Shown: positions 9,084 through 18,401, counted from the stretch's first letter. The stretch: DNA of 64,000 bases from Fibrobacter sp. UWB5 (GCF_002210295.1 NZ_MWQH01000003.1:62001-126000); one strand, 5' to 3'. Translations and numbers: made by a program. The notes: generated by a model not told the origin, from the letters alone.

Positions 9084-10124
9084 TTGAACTCGACTCTCGA
9101 ATTTAACGATTCTTCAATCACCGTAGCCCTCGTGGGTTGCGGTGGTTTTATTGGTAGTCACCTTTTGCGTGCTATTTTTGAACGCACGAGTTGGCGCGTT
9201 TTTGGTGTTGATCTTGATTCCTACCGCATTCAGGAGCACTTGGCGAACCCTCGCTTTGAATTCCTGAGCGCAGACCTTGCAGACCCCGAGGTGGTAAAGC
9301 GTATTGCGCAGTATCCTGTAGTGGTCAACTTGGCGGCGATTTGTACGCCAGGGCGCTACATGGCCGAATCTGCCGAAGTCATTCGCAGCAATTACGACCA
9401 TCCGCGGGCACTTGCCGATGCCTGCGCCCAAAGCGGTAGCTGGTTGATTCATTTTTCGACGTCCGAGATTTACGGCAAGACGGCTGCAAATTCCGGTGCG
9501 CTTGTAGAAGATGAATCGGAAATTGTGTTTGGGCCAGTGGCGGCAAGCCGCTGGAGCTATGCGACGGCAAAACTCTTGACCGAACGCTACTTGGCCGGTC
9601 TGGACGGACTCCATTGGACGGTGGTTCGACCCTTTAATTTCGTGGGCCCGTTTATGGACTTTATGCCGGGTGTCGACGGCGATGGGATTCCTCGCGTACT
9701 TGCGAATTTCTCGACGGCACTTGTTCGTGGGGAATCGCTAAAACTTGTAAATGGAGGTGTTGCGAAACGCTGCTTTACCTCGGTGCACGATGCGGTGGAC
9801 TTTATGTTCTGCGTGTTTGCGTCGGGTGAAAAGGCCCTTTCGCAAGCGTTCAATGTGGGCAACGCGGCAAACGAAGTTTCGATTGCAGAGCTTGCCCAAC
9901 TGATGCGCTCCGTGTATGCCGCAATTAAGGGTGTGCATGAAAACGAAGTGTCCGGAGTCGAGGTGATTTCGGGCGAAGAATACTATGGGAAGGGCTATGA
10001 CGATTCCTTGCGCCGTATGCCTTCTGTCGAAAAAGCGGAACGCCTTGTTGGTTTCAAGGCTAAAATTCCGTTGAAGACTGCCCTAGAAGAATCCTTAACA
10101 TGGTTTGCACACCATTATGGCTAA
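9084..10124 (+). CDS. NAD-dependent epimerase/dehydratase, ArnA C-terminal-domain-like
   Basis: 346-residue short-chain (extended SDR) sugar-nucleotide enzyme. The Rossmann motif GCGGFIGS sits at about residue 18 and the catalytic YxxxK appears as SYATAKLLTER. The stretch GPVAASRWSYATAK, then RPFNFVGP and LVNGGVAKRCFTSVHDA, closely follows the UDP-glucuronate C4 decarboxylase half of ArnA, so a sugar-nucleotide decarboxylase or 4-keto-sugar role is likely. The start is a TTG one base after the previous stop, with little upstream choice because the nucleotide-binding strand begins at residue 13. The 3' end overlaps the next glycosyltransferase by 8 bases, suggesting translational coupling and a joint role in modifying lipid-linked or surface sugars. 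Confidence 0.82.
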   Translation: MNSTLEFNDSSITVALVGCGGFIGSHLLRAIFERTSWRVFGVDLDSYRIQEHLANPRFEFLSADLADPEVVKRIAQYPVVVNLAAICTPGRYMAESAEVIRSNYDHPRALADACAQSGSWLIHFSTSEIYGKTAANSGALVEDESEIVFGPVAASRWSYATAKLLTERYLAGLDGLHWTVVRPFNFVGPFMDFMPGVDGDGIPRVLANFSTALVRGESLKLVNGGVAKRCFTSVHDAVDFMFCVFASGEKALSQAFNVGNAANEVSIAELAQLMRSVYAAIKGVHENEVSGVEVISGEEYYGKGYDDSLRRMPSVEKAERLVGFKAKIPLKTALEESLTWFAHHYG

Positions 10125-10872
10125 CGACTTCTTTATATTTATCCCCGCTTACAATGTTGCCGGTACGCTTGCATCGGTTTTGCAAAAAATTTCCGATGAG
10201 GTCTGGAATAAGTCTATCATCTTGATTATTGATGACGGTTCTACCGACGATACTCGTGGCGCCTTCGAGAATTTTGCGGGTTCGCTTGCCGAAGAACGAA
10301 AGAGCCGTTTGCGCTACATGCGTTTTGAACAGAATTCGGGTTATGGAGCCGTGGTGAAGAAAGGCCTTGCCGAAGGGCTGCGTTCCGGTGCAGAGCTGGT
10401 TGCCTGTTTGCATGGCGATGGGCAGTACCCGGCTGAGCAACTGGATGAATTTTTTGACTATCTCAAGACAGTCAACAATGTGGACCACGGAGACGAAAGA
10501 AAGTTTGCCTTGGTGCAGGGCTCTCGTCATTTGACCCGCGGCGGTGCCAAGGCTGGAAACATGCCCTTGTACAAGCGCTTGGGTGGCGCCTTCTTGACGG
10601 CGATTGAAAACTTTGCCTTTTACCAGAAACTCACGGACCGCCACAGCGGATTTATCGTGTATGATTCCGAGTTCTTGAGAACGCTTGAATTCGATAAATT
10701 GAGCTCGTCGTTCGATATTGATCTCGAGATTATTTCGATTGCGGATTCTTTGGGCTACAAGCTCGCGGAACTTCCGATTCCGACGCGTTATGCCGATGAA
10801 AAATCGAACTTGAACGTCGTTACGTATGGCTTGAGAGTTTTAAGGCAAGTCGCAAGAAGATTGTTTGCGTAA
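10117..10872 (+). CDS. Glycosyltransferase family 2, dolichyl-phosphate-mannose synthase-like
   Basis: GT2 enzyme of 251 residues with the GT-A motifs FIPAYNVAGTLASVLQ, LIIDDGSTDDT and CLHGDGQYP (the DxD-like metal site). The overall pattern matches polyprenyl-phosphate sugar transferases (DPM1/ArnC-type), but it has no C-terminal membrane helices. I chose ATG 10117, which overlaps the upstream epimerase by 8 bases; an in-frame TTG at 10105 is an alternative. Because of the coupling with the ArnA-like gene, transfer of the sugar made by that enzyme to a lipid carrier is a reasonable inference. Confidence 0.85.
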   Translation: MANDFFIFIPAYNVAGTLASVLQKISDEVWNKSIILIIDDGSTDDTRGAFENFAGSLAEERKSRLRYMRFEQNSGYGAVVKKGLAEGLRSGAELVACLHGDGQYPAEQLDEFFDYLKTVNNVDHGDERKFALVQGSRHLTRGGAKAGNMPLYKRLGGAFLTAIENFAFYQKLTDRHSGFIVYDSEFLRTLEFDKLSSSFDIDLEIISIADSLGYKLAELPIPTRYADEKSNLNVVTYGLRVLRQVARRLFA

Positions 10873-10873
10873 A

Positions 10874-10894
10874 ATATTAACGAAATTAATATTA
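10874..10894. terminator. Perfect 8-bp palindrome after the GT2 gene
   Basis: AATATTAA and TTAATATT flank a five-base loop immediately after the glycosyltransferase stop. There is no T tract, so it may be a weak bidirectional terminator or an mRNA 3' stabiliser rather than a strong rho-independent terminator. Confidence 0.4.
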
Positions 10895-10953
10895 CAAAAA
10901 GCTGTCTAAAAGTTTATTTTGTTATATTTTCGGCCTTAATTCAAGGAGAATAT

Positions 10954-12381
10954 ATGAAAAAGAAGTTTTTAGGCTTGGTTGCGCTTTCTTGCGTAATAAC
11001 CTTTATGTCGTCCTGCTCTGACGAATCCTCGTCGTCTAGTACGAATTCTGGAGATGTTGAAAATCTGGATCCCGCAAAAGAGACTCCGGCATACAAAGAG
11101 TTGAATACCAATTTTACATTGCTTGACCTTCTTTACTTTTATGGGCATTCTCGTGATGAACTTGCTGATGATGTCGATGCCTATTTTGGCAAGGGCTCGT
11201 CCAAAGATGCAAAGGATCCTGGTGGACAGACTGCTTGTACAAAGGAATACTACGATGTGTGTTATATGTACAACCAGATGGCTGACGCCTATACTCATTA
11301 TTATGATCCCTCTGTAGCTCCGATGATCGCTGAACAAATGATGGCTTCTGGCGATTATGACCTTGTAGGAATTGAATCGGAACCCAGTGAAATTGAAGAT
11401 GGACTTTTCGTTATTACCAGCGTGAGTGATGAAGCCAAGGAACTTGGACTTAGGGTTGGAGACGTCTATGGCTTAGGGGATGTCTATCAGGGCATGGAAG
11501 ATGCCGAAAGCGATACCATTTCTATGTATGTTCTCAGAGATGGTGAAATCGCAGAAGTCAAAGCTGTTGTCGGTTTTGTAAGTAAACCGACCGTCTATTT
11601 GCATTACGAAAAAAATGAAAAGGGAGATTCTATTCCCGTTATCCAAATTACGGAATTTTCCAGCCAATCGATTGATGGTGCTGGAACCTATGAGGAATTT
11701 AAAAAAGCTCTGAAACAAACAGAAAAATACAAGTCCCTTATCATTGACCTTCGTGAAAATGGCGGTGGTGATATTGAAGAGTGCTACCCTATGACTGCTG
11801 AGTTCCTTGCAAAAGGTGACACGAGTGTTATTGACGTGGTGACCGATGTTGATTCTGTCAAGAAGGATGGTAAGACAAAGCTCGTTCAAATTTTTGATAC
11901 GACAGCCGTTGTTGCTGAAAAAGACGGAAGTGCAAAAGACCGTTACCTGGTCATGCTTGAAAATGATTGGTCTGCAAGCTGCTCGGAAGTCCTTCTTTCT
12001 GCTCTAGGTATCAGCAAAAAGGCTCCGATTGTTGGTGAATTGTCTTATGGAAAGCAGATAGGACAATTTTATGTCTTTGGAAACGAAGAAGGACTTATGC
12101 CGGACTTCTTGGTTCCCGAAGGCCTGGCTATTATTACAACAATTGTTTCCTATGACAAAAACTGGGGACTTTTCCAAGATGTAGGTATTGTCCCTGACTT
12201 TGAAATTTCGGATCCGGATGAGCAGATGGCAAAGGCTGTGGAACTTGCAACGGAAGCGAAATACGAACGTACAGCCGGTTATGGTAAAGAAAAACTCGGA
12301 CATTTTTCGAAAGAAGCTGAGCGCGCTGGCGGTAAGCTTGGACATAAGGTTGTAAAGCCAAAGTACAGAATTATTCGATAA
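10954..12381 (+). CDS. S41-family (C-terminal processing type) protease, lipoprotein
   Basis: 475-residue serine protease anchored as a lipoprotein: lipobox FMSSC with Cys21, then a Ser-rich tether (SDESSSSSTNSG). A PDZ-like region spans about 130-215 (VTSVSDEAKELGLRVGDVYG). The catalytic core has LIIDLRENGGGDIEE, the Ser-bearing NDWSASCSE near residue 340 and the Lys-bearing YGKQIGQ near 368, as expected for the Ser-Lys dyad of this family. AAGGAG at 10943 precedes ATG 10954. It is monocistronic, ending at a clear terminator. Substrate is unknown; periplasmic or surface proteolysis is inferred. Confidence 0.9.
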   Translation: MKKKFLGLVALSCVITFMSSCSDESSSSSTNSGDVENLDPAKETPAYKELNTNFTLLDLLYFYGHSRDELADDVDAYFGKGSSKDAKDPGGQTACTKEYYDVCYMYNQMADAYTHYYDPSVAPMIAEQMMASGDYDLVGIESEPSEIEDGLFVITSVSDEAKELGLRVGDVYGLGDVYQGMEDAESDTISMYVLRDGEIAEVKAVVGFVSKPTVYLHYEKNEKGDSIPVIQITEFSSQSIDGAGTYEEFKKALKQTEKYKSLIIDLRENGGGDIEECYPMTAEFLAKGDTSVIDVVTDVDSVKKDGKTKLVQIFDTTAVVAEKDGSAKDRYLVMLENDWSASCSEVLLSALGISKKAPIVGELSYGKQIGQFYVFGNEEGLMPDFLVPEGLAIITTIVSYDKNWGLFQDVGIVPDFEISDPDEQMAKAVELATEAKYERTAGYGKEKLGHFSKEAERAGGKLGHKVVKPKYRIIR

Positions 12382-12390
12382 ATAAGACTT

Positions 12391-12415
12391 GGGGTTCGAA
12401 AACGAACCCCTTTTT
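12391..12415 (+). terminator. Rho-independent terminator after the S41 protease
   Basis: Stem GGGGTTCG / CGAACCCC with an AAAA loop followed by five T residues, located 9 bases after the protease stop codon. Confidence 0.93.
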
Positions 12416-12442
12416 CTTTGGTATAGAGCTAAATTTTATTCT

Positions 12443-13270
12443 ATGCATATCGGTTGTCATTTATCATCTTCGGCGGGCTTTTTGGCCATGGGGCAGACGG
12501 CGCTTTCGATTGGCGCTGATACTTTTCAGTTTTTTACGCGGAATCCTCGCGGCGGCTCGGCAAAGCCCTTTGACGCGGCCGACGCAAATGCGCTTGTCAA
12601 GTTGCTGAATGACAATCATTTTGCCCCGATTTTGGCGCATGCTCCTTATACGCTGAATGCTTGCGCTGCTGACGAAGGCTTGCGGCAGTATGCGGTTGAC
12701 GTGATGATCGATGACATCTGGCGCATGGATCACTTTCCGGGGGCGATGTACAATTTTCACCCTGGAAGCCATGTGAAGCAAGGTGTCGAAGTGGGCGTGG
12801 ACTTGATATCTCGCGCGCTGAACCAGATTTTAAAGCCGGAACAAAAGACGCTTGTGCTGCTTGAAACGATGGCGGGCAAGGGCTCCGAGGTGGGCCGTAC
12901 TTTTGAGGAACTGCGTGCCATTATTGACCGCGTTGAATTGAGCGATAAACTGGGTGTATGCCTGGACACGTGCCATGTTTTTGATGGCGGCTATGATATT
13001 ATTGACAACCTGGATGGAGTTCTTGAACAATTTGACAAGGTGATAGGCCTGAAACGTTTGAAGGCGATTCACTTGAATGATAGCAAGAACCCCATGGGTA
13101 GCCATAAGGATCGTCATGAGGTGTTGGGCGCGGGCTATATCGGCTTGGATGCGTTGACACGGGTGGTGAACCATGCGGCGCTGAAGAATTTGCCGTTTTA
13201 CTTGGAAACGCCGAATGAATTGCCCGGCTACGCAAAAGAAATTGCCATGATGCGCGAAAGGGCGAAGTAA
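12443..13270 (+). CDS. nfo: Endonuclease IV (AP endonuclease)
   Basis: Metal-dependent AP endonuclease of base-excision repair, 275 residues, the usual length. Start at ATG 12443 gives the canonical N-terminus [13 protein letters not shown]; the frame is open further upstream but that would run through the preceding terminator. Zinc-ligand motifs are visible in order: [56 protein letters not shown] and ETPNE. It stands alone between two terminators. Confidence 0.97.
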   Translation: MHIGCHLSSSAGFLAMGQTALSIGADTFQFFTRNPRGGSAKPFDAADANALVKLLNDNHFAPILAHAPYTLNACAADEGLRQYAVDVMIDDIWRMDHFPGAMYNFHPGSHVKQGVEVGVDLISRALNQILKPEQKTLVLLETMAGKGSEVGRTFEELRAIIDRVELSDKLGVCLDTCHVFDGGYDIIDNLDGVLEQFDKVIGLKRLKAIHLNDSKNPMGSHKDRHEVLGAGYIGLDALTRVVNHAALKNLPFYLETPNELPGYAKEIAMMRERAK

Positions 13271-13282
13271 ATAGCCTTAGGC

Positions 13283-13319
13283 CACACGGATTTGGAATCA
13301 CTAACGTGATTCCTTTTTT
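13283..13319 (+). terminator. Terminator, copy 1 of the CACACGGATT/TAAC stem-loop family
   Basis: CACACGGATT at 13283-13292 leads into stem GGAATCAC / GTGATTCC (13294-13301 and 13306-13313) with loop TAAC, followed by six T residues. It terminates nfo and resembles elements at 19439 and 55452. Confidence 0.9.
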
Positions 13320-13335
13320 ATTATATATTTAGAAT

Positions 13336-14247
13336 ATGGTAAAAGAGCTGATAGATTCTTTAAATGGGGTTCTGCTGGGTAAATCGGACACGGTGGAACT
13401 TTTGGTGATGGCGCTATTGGCCGATGGCCATGTGCTGGTGGAAGATGTTCCCGGTACGGGCAAGACCACGCTTTCAAAGGCGCTTGCGGCTGCAATTGGG
13501 GCCGACTTTGCACGAATCCAGTTTACGCCGGATTTGCTGCCCGCTGATGTAACGGGCGGTGCCGTATTCAAGGCGAATACGGGTGAATTTGAAATTCGTA
13601 AAGGGCCTGTATTTACGCAGGTGCTCCTGGCAGACGAAATCAACCGAGCTTCGCCGCGAACGCAGAGTGCTTTGCTCGAGGCTATGGAAGAACGCCAAGT
13701 GTCGCTGGAGGGCGAACGCTATAAGTTGCCGGAACTCTTTATGGTGCTTGCGACTGAAAATCCGGTGGAATTCCACGGCGTGTTCCCGCTGCCCGAAGCG
13801 CAGATGGACCGCTTTATGGTGCGCATTTCCGTGGGCTACCCGAGTGCAGAAACGGAACTTGAAATTTTGCGGGCGCACCGTACGAGCCGACCGATTGATT
13901 CGGTGCGGGCGGTGACGGTTCCCGGAGAAATCTTGACGGCACGCGGCCAAGTGCAGCGGGTTCACATTGATGAATCGCTGGAACGCTACATTGTGAGTTT
14001 GGTGCAGGCAACGCGTAACGACGGCGGCGTGCGTCTCGCGGCAAGTCCACGAGCGGGCATGAACCTGGTGCGCATGGCGCAGGCGTGTGCGTATGTGAAT
14101 GGCCGCGATTTTGTGAATCCCGATGACATTCAGCGCGTGTTCTTCCCGGTGATGGAACACCGCGTGTTCGCCAAAGATAGCGGTGACCCTGACGCCAGCA
14201 AGAAGATTTTGCAGGGAATTCTGAAGCAGGTGGCGATTCCTAAGTAA
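13336..14247 (+). CDS. MoxR-family AAA+ ATPase
   Basis: 303-residue MoxR ATPase, a chaperone-like AAA+ protein usually working with DUF58 and vWA/transglutaminase partners. Walker A is GTGKTT (near 41), Walker B LADEINRASP (near 97), sensor region LATENPVEFHG, and the conserved EAMEERQVSLEG and DRFMVRISVGYP segments are present. It opens a three-gene operon (8-base gap to the DUF58 gene, then a 4-base overlap), the widespread moxR-DUF58-TgpA arrangement linked to envelope maturation. Confidence 0.95.
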   Translation: MVKELIDSLNGVLLGKSDTVELLVMALLADGHVLVEDVPGTGKTTLSKALAAAIGADFARIQFTPDLLPADVTGGAVFKANTGEFEIRKGPVFTQVLLADEINRASPRTQSALLEAMEERQVSLEGERYKLPELFMVLATENPVEFHGVFPLPEAQMDRFMVRISVGYPSAETELEILRAHRTSRPIDSVRAVTVPGEILTARGQVQRVHIDESLERYIVSLVQATRNDGGVRLAASPRAGMNLVRMAQACAYVNGRDFVNPDDIQRVFFPVMEHRVFAKDSGDPDASKKILQGILKQVAIPK

Positions 14248-14255
14248 GGACGCGA

Positions 14256-15455
14256 ATGTCTTCCTTTGCTAAATGGCTGTTGAACGCGATTCCGCGGACC
14301 CCGAAAAAATCGGGGATTTTGATGGCTGTTTACTTTTGGTGGCTGGATTACTTTACTCCGGCGGGTCGTGCGTTTGCATCGCTGTTTTTGCTCGCGATGT
14401 TTGCGGGCGCAGTGCCGGGATTTTGGGCGGCCTGGATTTTTGCGGGCATTGATTTTCTGCTGTTCTTGGGGCTTGTCTTTAGCCTGTTCGTGACAGCGAA
14501 GCGGAGCAAGATTTGGGTTGAAAGCGTGTCGGTGAATTGTGTGCGCGAAGGCGAAACGGCTACAGTGACCGCTTATGTGGCGGTGCGCTCGACGATTGAT
14601 TGCGTGACTTTGGGGGCGAATCGTTTGCCGCCCTCGCTTACAGGCTTTGAATCGGACCGCGAAAAGATTAAGAAGGGCGAGCCGCCGCGCAAGATGGAAT
14701 GCCAAGTGCGTACGACGCGCCGCGGCTCCTTTATGCTCAACAAGGTCTCGGCGAATGTGCCCGAAATCATGGGACTTTTGCGCTGGCCTTATGGCTTTAA
14801 CGGCTCGGTAGAATTGCTGGTTTACCCGCGGGCGCTCAAGGTGCAAGAATTCCCATTCCTGACGCAGGGCGCTTCGGGCATGGCGTTTGCTCCATTCCTG
14901 ATGCCAAGCCTTACGCGGGGTATGAATTTTATCGGCGTGCGGCCTTACCGCGAAGGCGATTCTCTGCGTGACTTGCACCATAAGGCTTTTGCCCGCTACG
15001 GAAAGCCTTTCACGAAAGAATTTGAAATTGAGCGTGGCGCTGGCATTATTTTGCTCCTGGATACGGCGACTCCGAATTTCAAGTCGCGGCAGTACCTGGA
15101 ACATGCGATTCGTATGACGGCGGCGGTGGGCGAGTGGCTCCTGGACCGCGAAATTCTCGGACGATTTTTTATCGATAGTGAAGAAATTGCCTTGGATGGC
15201 GGTAGCGAAAGCCGCAAAAATTTGCTGGATGCCCTGGCGAGAATTCCGCCGGCATCGCTTGCGCATGCAAAACAGCCTACACCCTGGGCGCCTGCGGCGC
15301 GTCCGATGGATCCGGTGCTTCGCATTGGACTTTACGAAAACGAAGAACCGCTTGTGAACAAGCATATCGTGGTCGGAACGCAGCCTGCTTCGACCGAAGA
15401 TAAATTGCTGGTGGTTTCGCCTGAAGATTTGAATGGCGAGAGGGTGACATTATGA
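14256..15455 (+). CDS. DUF58-domain membrane protein
   Basis: 399-residue protein with two membrane helices near residues 30-75 and a C-terminal DUF58 domain identified by FIGVRPYREGDSLRDLHHKA (near 225), a diagnostic motif of this family, leading into a vWA-like fold. No enzymatic activity is known for the family. It sits between moxR and the transglutaminase gene; its stop overlaps the following start (ATGA), so translation is coupled. Confidence 0.93.
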   Translation: MSSFAKWLLNAIPRTPKKSGILMAVYFWWLDYFTPAGRAFASLFLLAMFAGAVPGFWAAWIFAGIDFLLFLGLVFSLFVTAKRSKIWVESVSVNCVREGETATVTAYVAVRSTIDCVTLGANRLPPSLTGFESDREKIKKGEPPRKMECQVRTTRRGSFMLNKVSANVPEIMGLLRWPYGFNGSVELLVYPRALKVQEFPFLTQGASGMAFAPFLMPSLTRGMNFIGVRPYREGDSLRDLHHKAFARYGKPFTKEFEIERGAGIILLLDTATPNFKSRQYLEHAIRMTAAVGEWLLDREILGRFFIDSEEIALDGGSESRKNLLDALARIPPASLAHAKQPTPWAPAARPMDPVLRIGLYENEEPLVNKHIVVGTQPASTEDKLLVVSPEDLNGERVTL

Positions 15456-17494
15456 TGGCGAGCGAGAAGGTAGACATCCGCTACGCCTTCAAGGTGTTGT
15501 TCCTTTGCCTGGCCTCGGTGAATCTGGGCCATACTTTTGATTTCTTGTGGCTTGGCCTTTTATTTGCAATCTACTTTGTAGTTGTCGGCGTGTTGAATGC
15601 AACTCGTCGTCGAGAGTTTGCGAAGCGCCCGCGTTACAATAAGATTTTGGCGTATGGAGCGATAGTCCCGCTTGCACTTTTTTGGGTGATGACGCCTTCG
15701 GTTGAAAACGGGGTGTCGCCTTATTTGATTTTCTTGCCGGGAATCTACTTGCTGTATTTGGCGGCGTTGCAGGAACGGAGTCGCGGGAATGGTGGTTTTG
15801 AAGTCTTTGTCGCCTTCGATGGCGTGGGCGCGTTACTCTTTGGAATGTACATGGTGCCGCATGGTTGGGGCTTTGTCGGACTTGTCGGATTTTTGCTTGC
15901 GCTTTGTGCTTATAGCCGCCGCGGTACGGCACCTTACAAGTACGGGCTCTTTTTGCTCGTGATTGCAGTGCTCAGCGCAATCTCTTACGGTGGTTGGCAA
16001 TACTGGAAAACGCAGCGTTACCGCTATGGGGCGCAAATGGCCGAAAACTATTACCAGCGCGAACGAATGATGGGCTTTGATCCGGTCGCGGCACTGGGTA
16101 GCTTTGGGAGTAATTACAATTCCCGCTACAATAGCCAGGTCGTGTTGCGTGTATGGGATAAGCAACCGTCAAGGTACTTTAAGGCGGCCAGCTACGAAAA
16201 GTATGCGGCGGGTATCTGGAAATTGCCGACATCGTTTGCGAAACGGCTTTATCCAGCTTACTACCAGGTGGACTACGCCGTGCTCGAAGTGGCGGATTCG
16301 CTGACGAAGGCCGATTCCCTGCGTGAAGTGGAACAAATCTGGGTGCAGTCGACGCTCAATAATTTTGGATTTGTGTTTGCGCCGTACGGTGTCGTGGGTT
16401 TTGCGGCGAAAGATGTGGATTCGCTGACTTACTATTCGGGCGGCATGGTGCAGGGGTTGGACGGAAACGGAAAACGCTCCGACTGGCATTATTTTAAATG
16501 CAGACCGGTCTCGGCGGAGAATGTACCGGAGGCTTGCAAATTGCCTGATTCCTTGCTGGTTCCGGGTGCGGGCGACTTGATGGTGGGCGAGCGGTACTTG
16601 CCGCTGATTGATACCGTGATTGCGGCGATGGAATTGCGCGACACGGTTGCGGATTCGGTTGCTGCGGATTCGACTGCAGCGGATTCTCTGGTGTTGCAGA
16701 AAATGTTGGCATATTACCTCGCAAATTTCACCTACTCGCTCTCGGTGCCGGGAATTACGCGCTGGAATGGAGCGAAGAATGAACCGCTGGCCGTCTTCTG
16801 GCGCGAAAAGCAGGGCTTTTGCGAATACTATGCGACTTTGGCGACTCTGGTGTTGCGCCGGTTGAATATTCCGGCGCGGTATGTGACGGGCTTTGCAAAT
16901 CCTGAAGTGGTTGAAGGACTGCCTTATAGCATTTTCCGGCGCAAGCATTCACATGCATGGGTCGAAGCGTATGTAGATAACCGCTGGGTAATCTTCGACC
17001 CGACGCCTCCCATTTTGCCGCAGTTTGCACAGGCACCCAGCTGGTGGAGCGTCAAATGGGAGGGCGTGCGCGGGCGTTTCGCCCGCGTGATGCATGCTCT
17101 TAAAGAAGGCGAGTGGCGCCGCGTCGTCGACAATTGGCAAAATCAATCGACCGCATTATTAGAAAGTCCGATTCTGTATGCGGTACTTGTCATTCTTGTA
17201 GCAGGCTTTGCTGGCCGCAAGATTTACGTTGCGTATAAATTAAATTCAAAGAGCCACGCCTTTGTTTCGACACGGTCTCTGGAATGGGTGAAAAAACTTG
17301 ACCGCGCTGAGCGGGATTTGGCCCGAGTAGGACTCCGCCGCGAACCTGGCGAAACTGTCGGCAAATTTGCAGAACGCTGCCGGATTGCGCTTTCACACCT
17401 CGCCGAGGACCAAACCACTCTCAAAAAGATTCAAAGAGCGCGCCACGCTTTGCTCGTTCTCGACGAGTATGAATCAAACCGCTGGAAATTCTAA
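15452..17494 (+). CDS. Transglutaminase-like membrane protein, TgpA type
   Basis: 680-residue protein with several N-terminal membrane helices (about 10-195), a periplasmic transglutaminase-like domain and a final helix near 570-590 followed by a cytoplasmic tail, the TgpA/DUF3488 layout. The Cys-His-Asp triad is visible: REKQGFCEYYATLATLVLRR (Cys near 456), HSHAWVEAYVDNRW (His near 499) and IFDPTPP (Asp near 516). Peptide crosslinking or cleavage in the envelope is likely, with MoxR and the DUF58 protein as partners; substrate unknown. A small repeat of the form ADSVAADSTAADSL occurs near 395-410. Confidence 0.93.
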   Translation: MMASEKVDIRYAFKVLFLCLASVNLGHTFDFLWLGLLFAIYFVVVGVLNATRRREFAKRPRYNKILAYGAIVPLALFWVMTPSVENGVSPYLIFLPGIYLLYLAALQERSRGNGGFEVFVAFDGVGALLFGMYMVPHGWGFVGLVGFLLALCAYSRRGTAPYKYGLFLLVIAVLSAISYGGWQYWKTQRYRYGAQMAENYYQRERMMGFDPVAALGSFGSNYNSRYNSQVVLRVWDKQPSRYFKAASYEKYAAGIWKLPTSFAKRLYPAYYQVDYAVLEVADSLTKADSLREVEQIWVQSTLNNFGFVFAPYGVVGFAAKDVDSLTYYSGGMVQGLDGNGKRSDWHYFKCRPVSAENVPEACKLPDSLLVPGAGDLMVGERYLPLIDTVIAAMELRDTVADSVAADSTAADSLVLQKMLAYYLANFTYSLSVPGITRWNGAKNEPLAVFWREKQGFCEYYATLATLVLRRLNIPARYVTGFANPEVVEGLPYSIFRRKHSHAWVEAYVDNRWVIFDPTPPILPQFAQAPSWWSVKWEGVRGRFARVMHALKEGEWRRVVDNWQNQSTALLESPILYAVLVILVAGFAGRKIYVAYKLNSKSHAFVSTRSLEWVKKLDRAERDLARVGLRREPGETVGKFAERCRIALSHLAEDQTTLKKIQRARHALLVLDEYESNRWKF

Positions 17495-17525
17495 GTTTTA
17501 AGTTCTTTCAACTAAGTTCTTTTTC
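17491..17525. repeat. 7-bp periodic repeat, CTAAGTT type
   Basis: Read in sevens from 17491: CTAAGTT, TTAAGTT, CTTTCAA, CTAAGTT, CTTTTTC. The array begins on the stop codon of the transglutaminase gene and ends before dapB. Only three of the five units match well, so this is the weakest of three such sites in the window. Confidence 0.5.
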
Positions 17526-17555
17526 TATCTTTCCTCCCAAAAACTAGGAGTTATT

Positions 17556-18386
17556 ATGTCTGTACAAGTGATGGTAAATGGTATTCCGGGTAACATGGGC
17601 CGTATTGTGGCCGAAACCTGCGTGGCTCGCGGCTTGGAACTCGTCCCGTATTCTCTGACGGGTGAAATTATTGTGGAAAACGAAGCCGAAGTCGCCGGCA
17701 AGACCATCCAACTTTTGAAGCCGAGCAATCGCGAAGCTCGCATTGGCGAAGTTCTCGAAAAGTACCCGAACGTCATTTGCATCGATTACACGCACCCGAC
17801 GGCTGTGAACGACAACGCCGCCTTCTACGTCAAACACAAGATTCCGTTCGTGATGGGCACCACCGGCGGTGACCGCGAAGCGCTCGCCAAGCTCGTTGCC
17901 GACGCAAATCACCCCAGCGTGATTGCCCCGAACATGGCAAAGCAGATTGTCGCTTTCCAGACGATGATTGAATTCTTGGCTAAGGAATTCCCGACGGCAT
18001 TCAGCGGCTACAAGCTCTCCGTGGTGGAAAGCCACCAGAAGACCAAGGCTGACACCAGCGGTACCGCACGCGCCGTGGTGGGTGACTTCCAGAAGATGGG
18101 TTTTGATTTCACCGTCGACGATATCGAAAAGGTCCGCGACGAGAAGGAACAGATGGAACGCATGCACGTGCCCGAAGAATATCTCGGCGGTCACGCCTTC
18201 CACACCTACAGTCTCGACAGCGCTGACGGTACGGTTCACTTTGAATTCCAGCACAATGTATGCGGCCGCAAGATTTACGCCGAAGGCACTGTGGACGCTG
18301 TGAACTTCCTCGCTTGCCACATTGCAAACGGAACGGCAAGACCCTTCAACATGATGGACGTGCTCCGCTCCGGCAAGATGCGTTAA
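17556..18386 (+). CDS. dapB: 4-hydroxy-tetrahydrodipicolinate reductase, plant-type
   Basis: DapB reduces hydroxy-tetrahydrodipicolinate in the diaminopimelate/lysine pathway. The 276-residue protein has the nucleotide motif NGIPGNMGR near residue 8, GTTGGDREA, the catalytic region VVESHQKTKADTSGTA (His-Lys near 157-160) and the C-terminal QHNVCGRKIYAEGT. The lead GIPGNMGR and overall sequence match the plant/Chlamydia-type rather than the E. coli type. AGGAG at 17547 precedes ATG. It starts a short operon with a permease gene 15 bases downstream. Confidence 0.95.
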   Translation: MSVQVMVNGIPGNMGRIVAETCVARGLELVPYSLTGEIIVENEAEVAGKTIQLLKPSNREARIGEVLEKYPNVICIDYTHPTAVNDNAAFYVKHKIPFVMGTTGGDREALAKLVADANHPSVIAPNMAKQIVAFQTMIEFLAKEFPTAFSGYKLSVVESHQKTKADTSGTARAVVGDFQKMGFDFTVDDIEKVRDEKEQMERMHVPEEYLGGHAFHTYSLDSADGTVHFEFQHNVCGRKIYAEGTVDAVNFLACHIANGTARPFNMMDVLRSGKMR

Positions 18387-18401
18387 TCGCATTGTAAGGT
18401 C

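Noticed and set aside
17495-17555. Lysine riboswitch before dapB
   Set aside because: The gap is only about 60 bases with heptad repeats and a ribosome site; far too short for the lysine aptamer.
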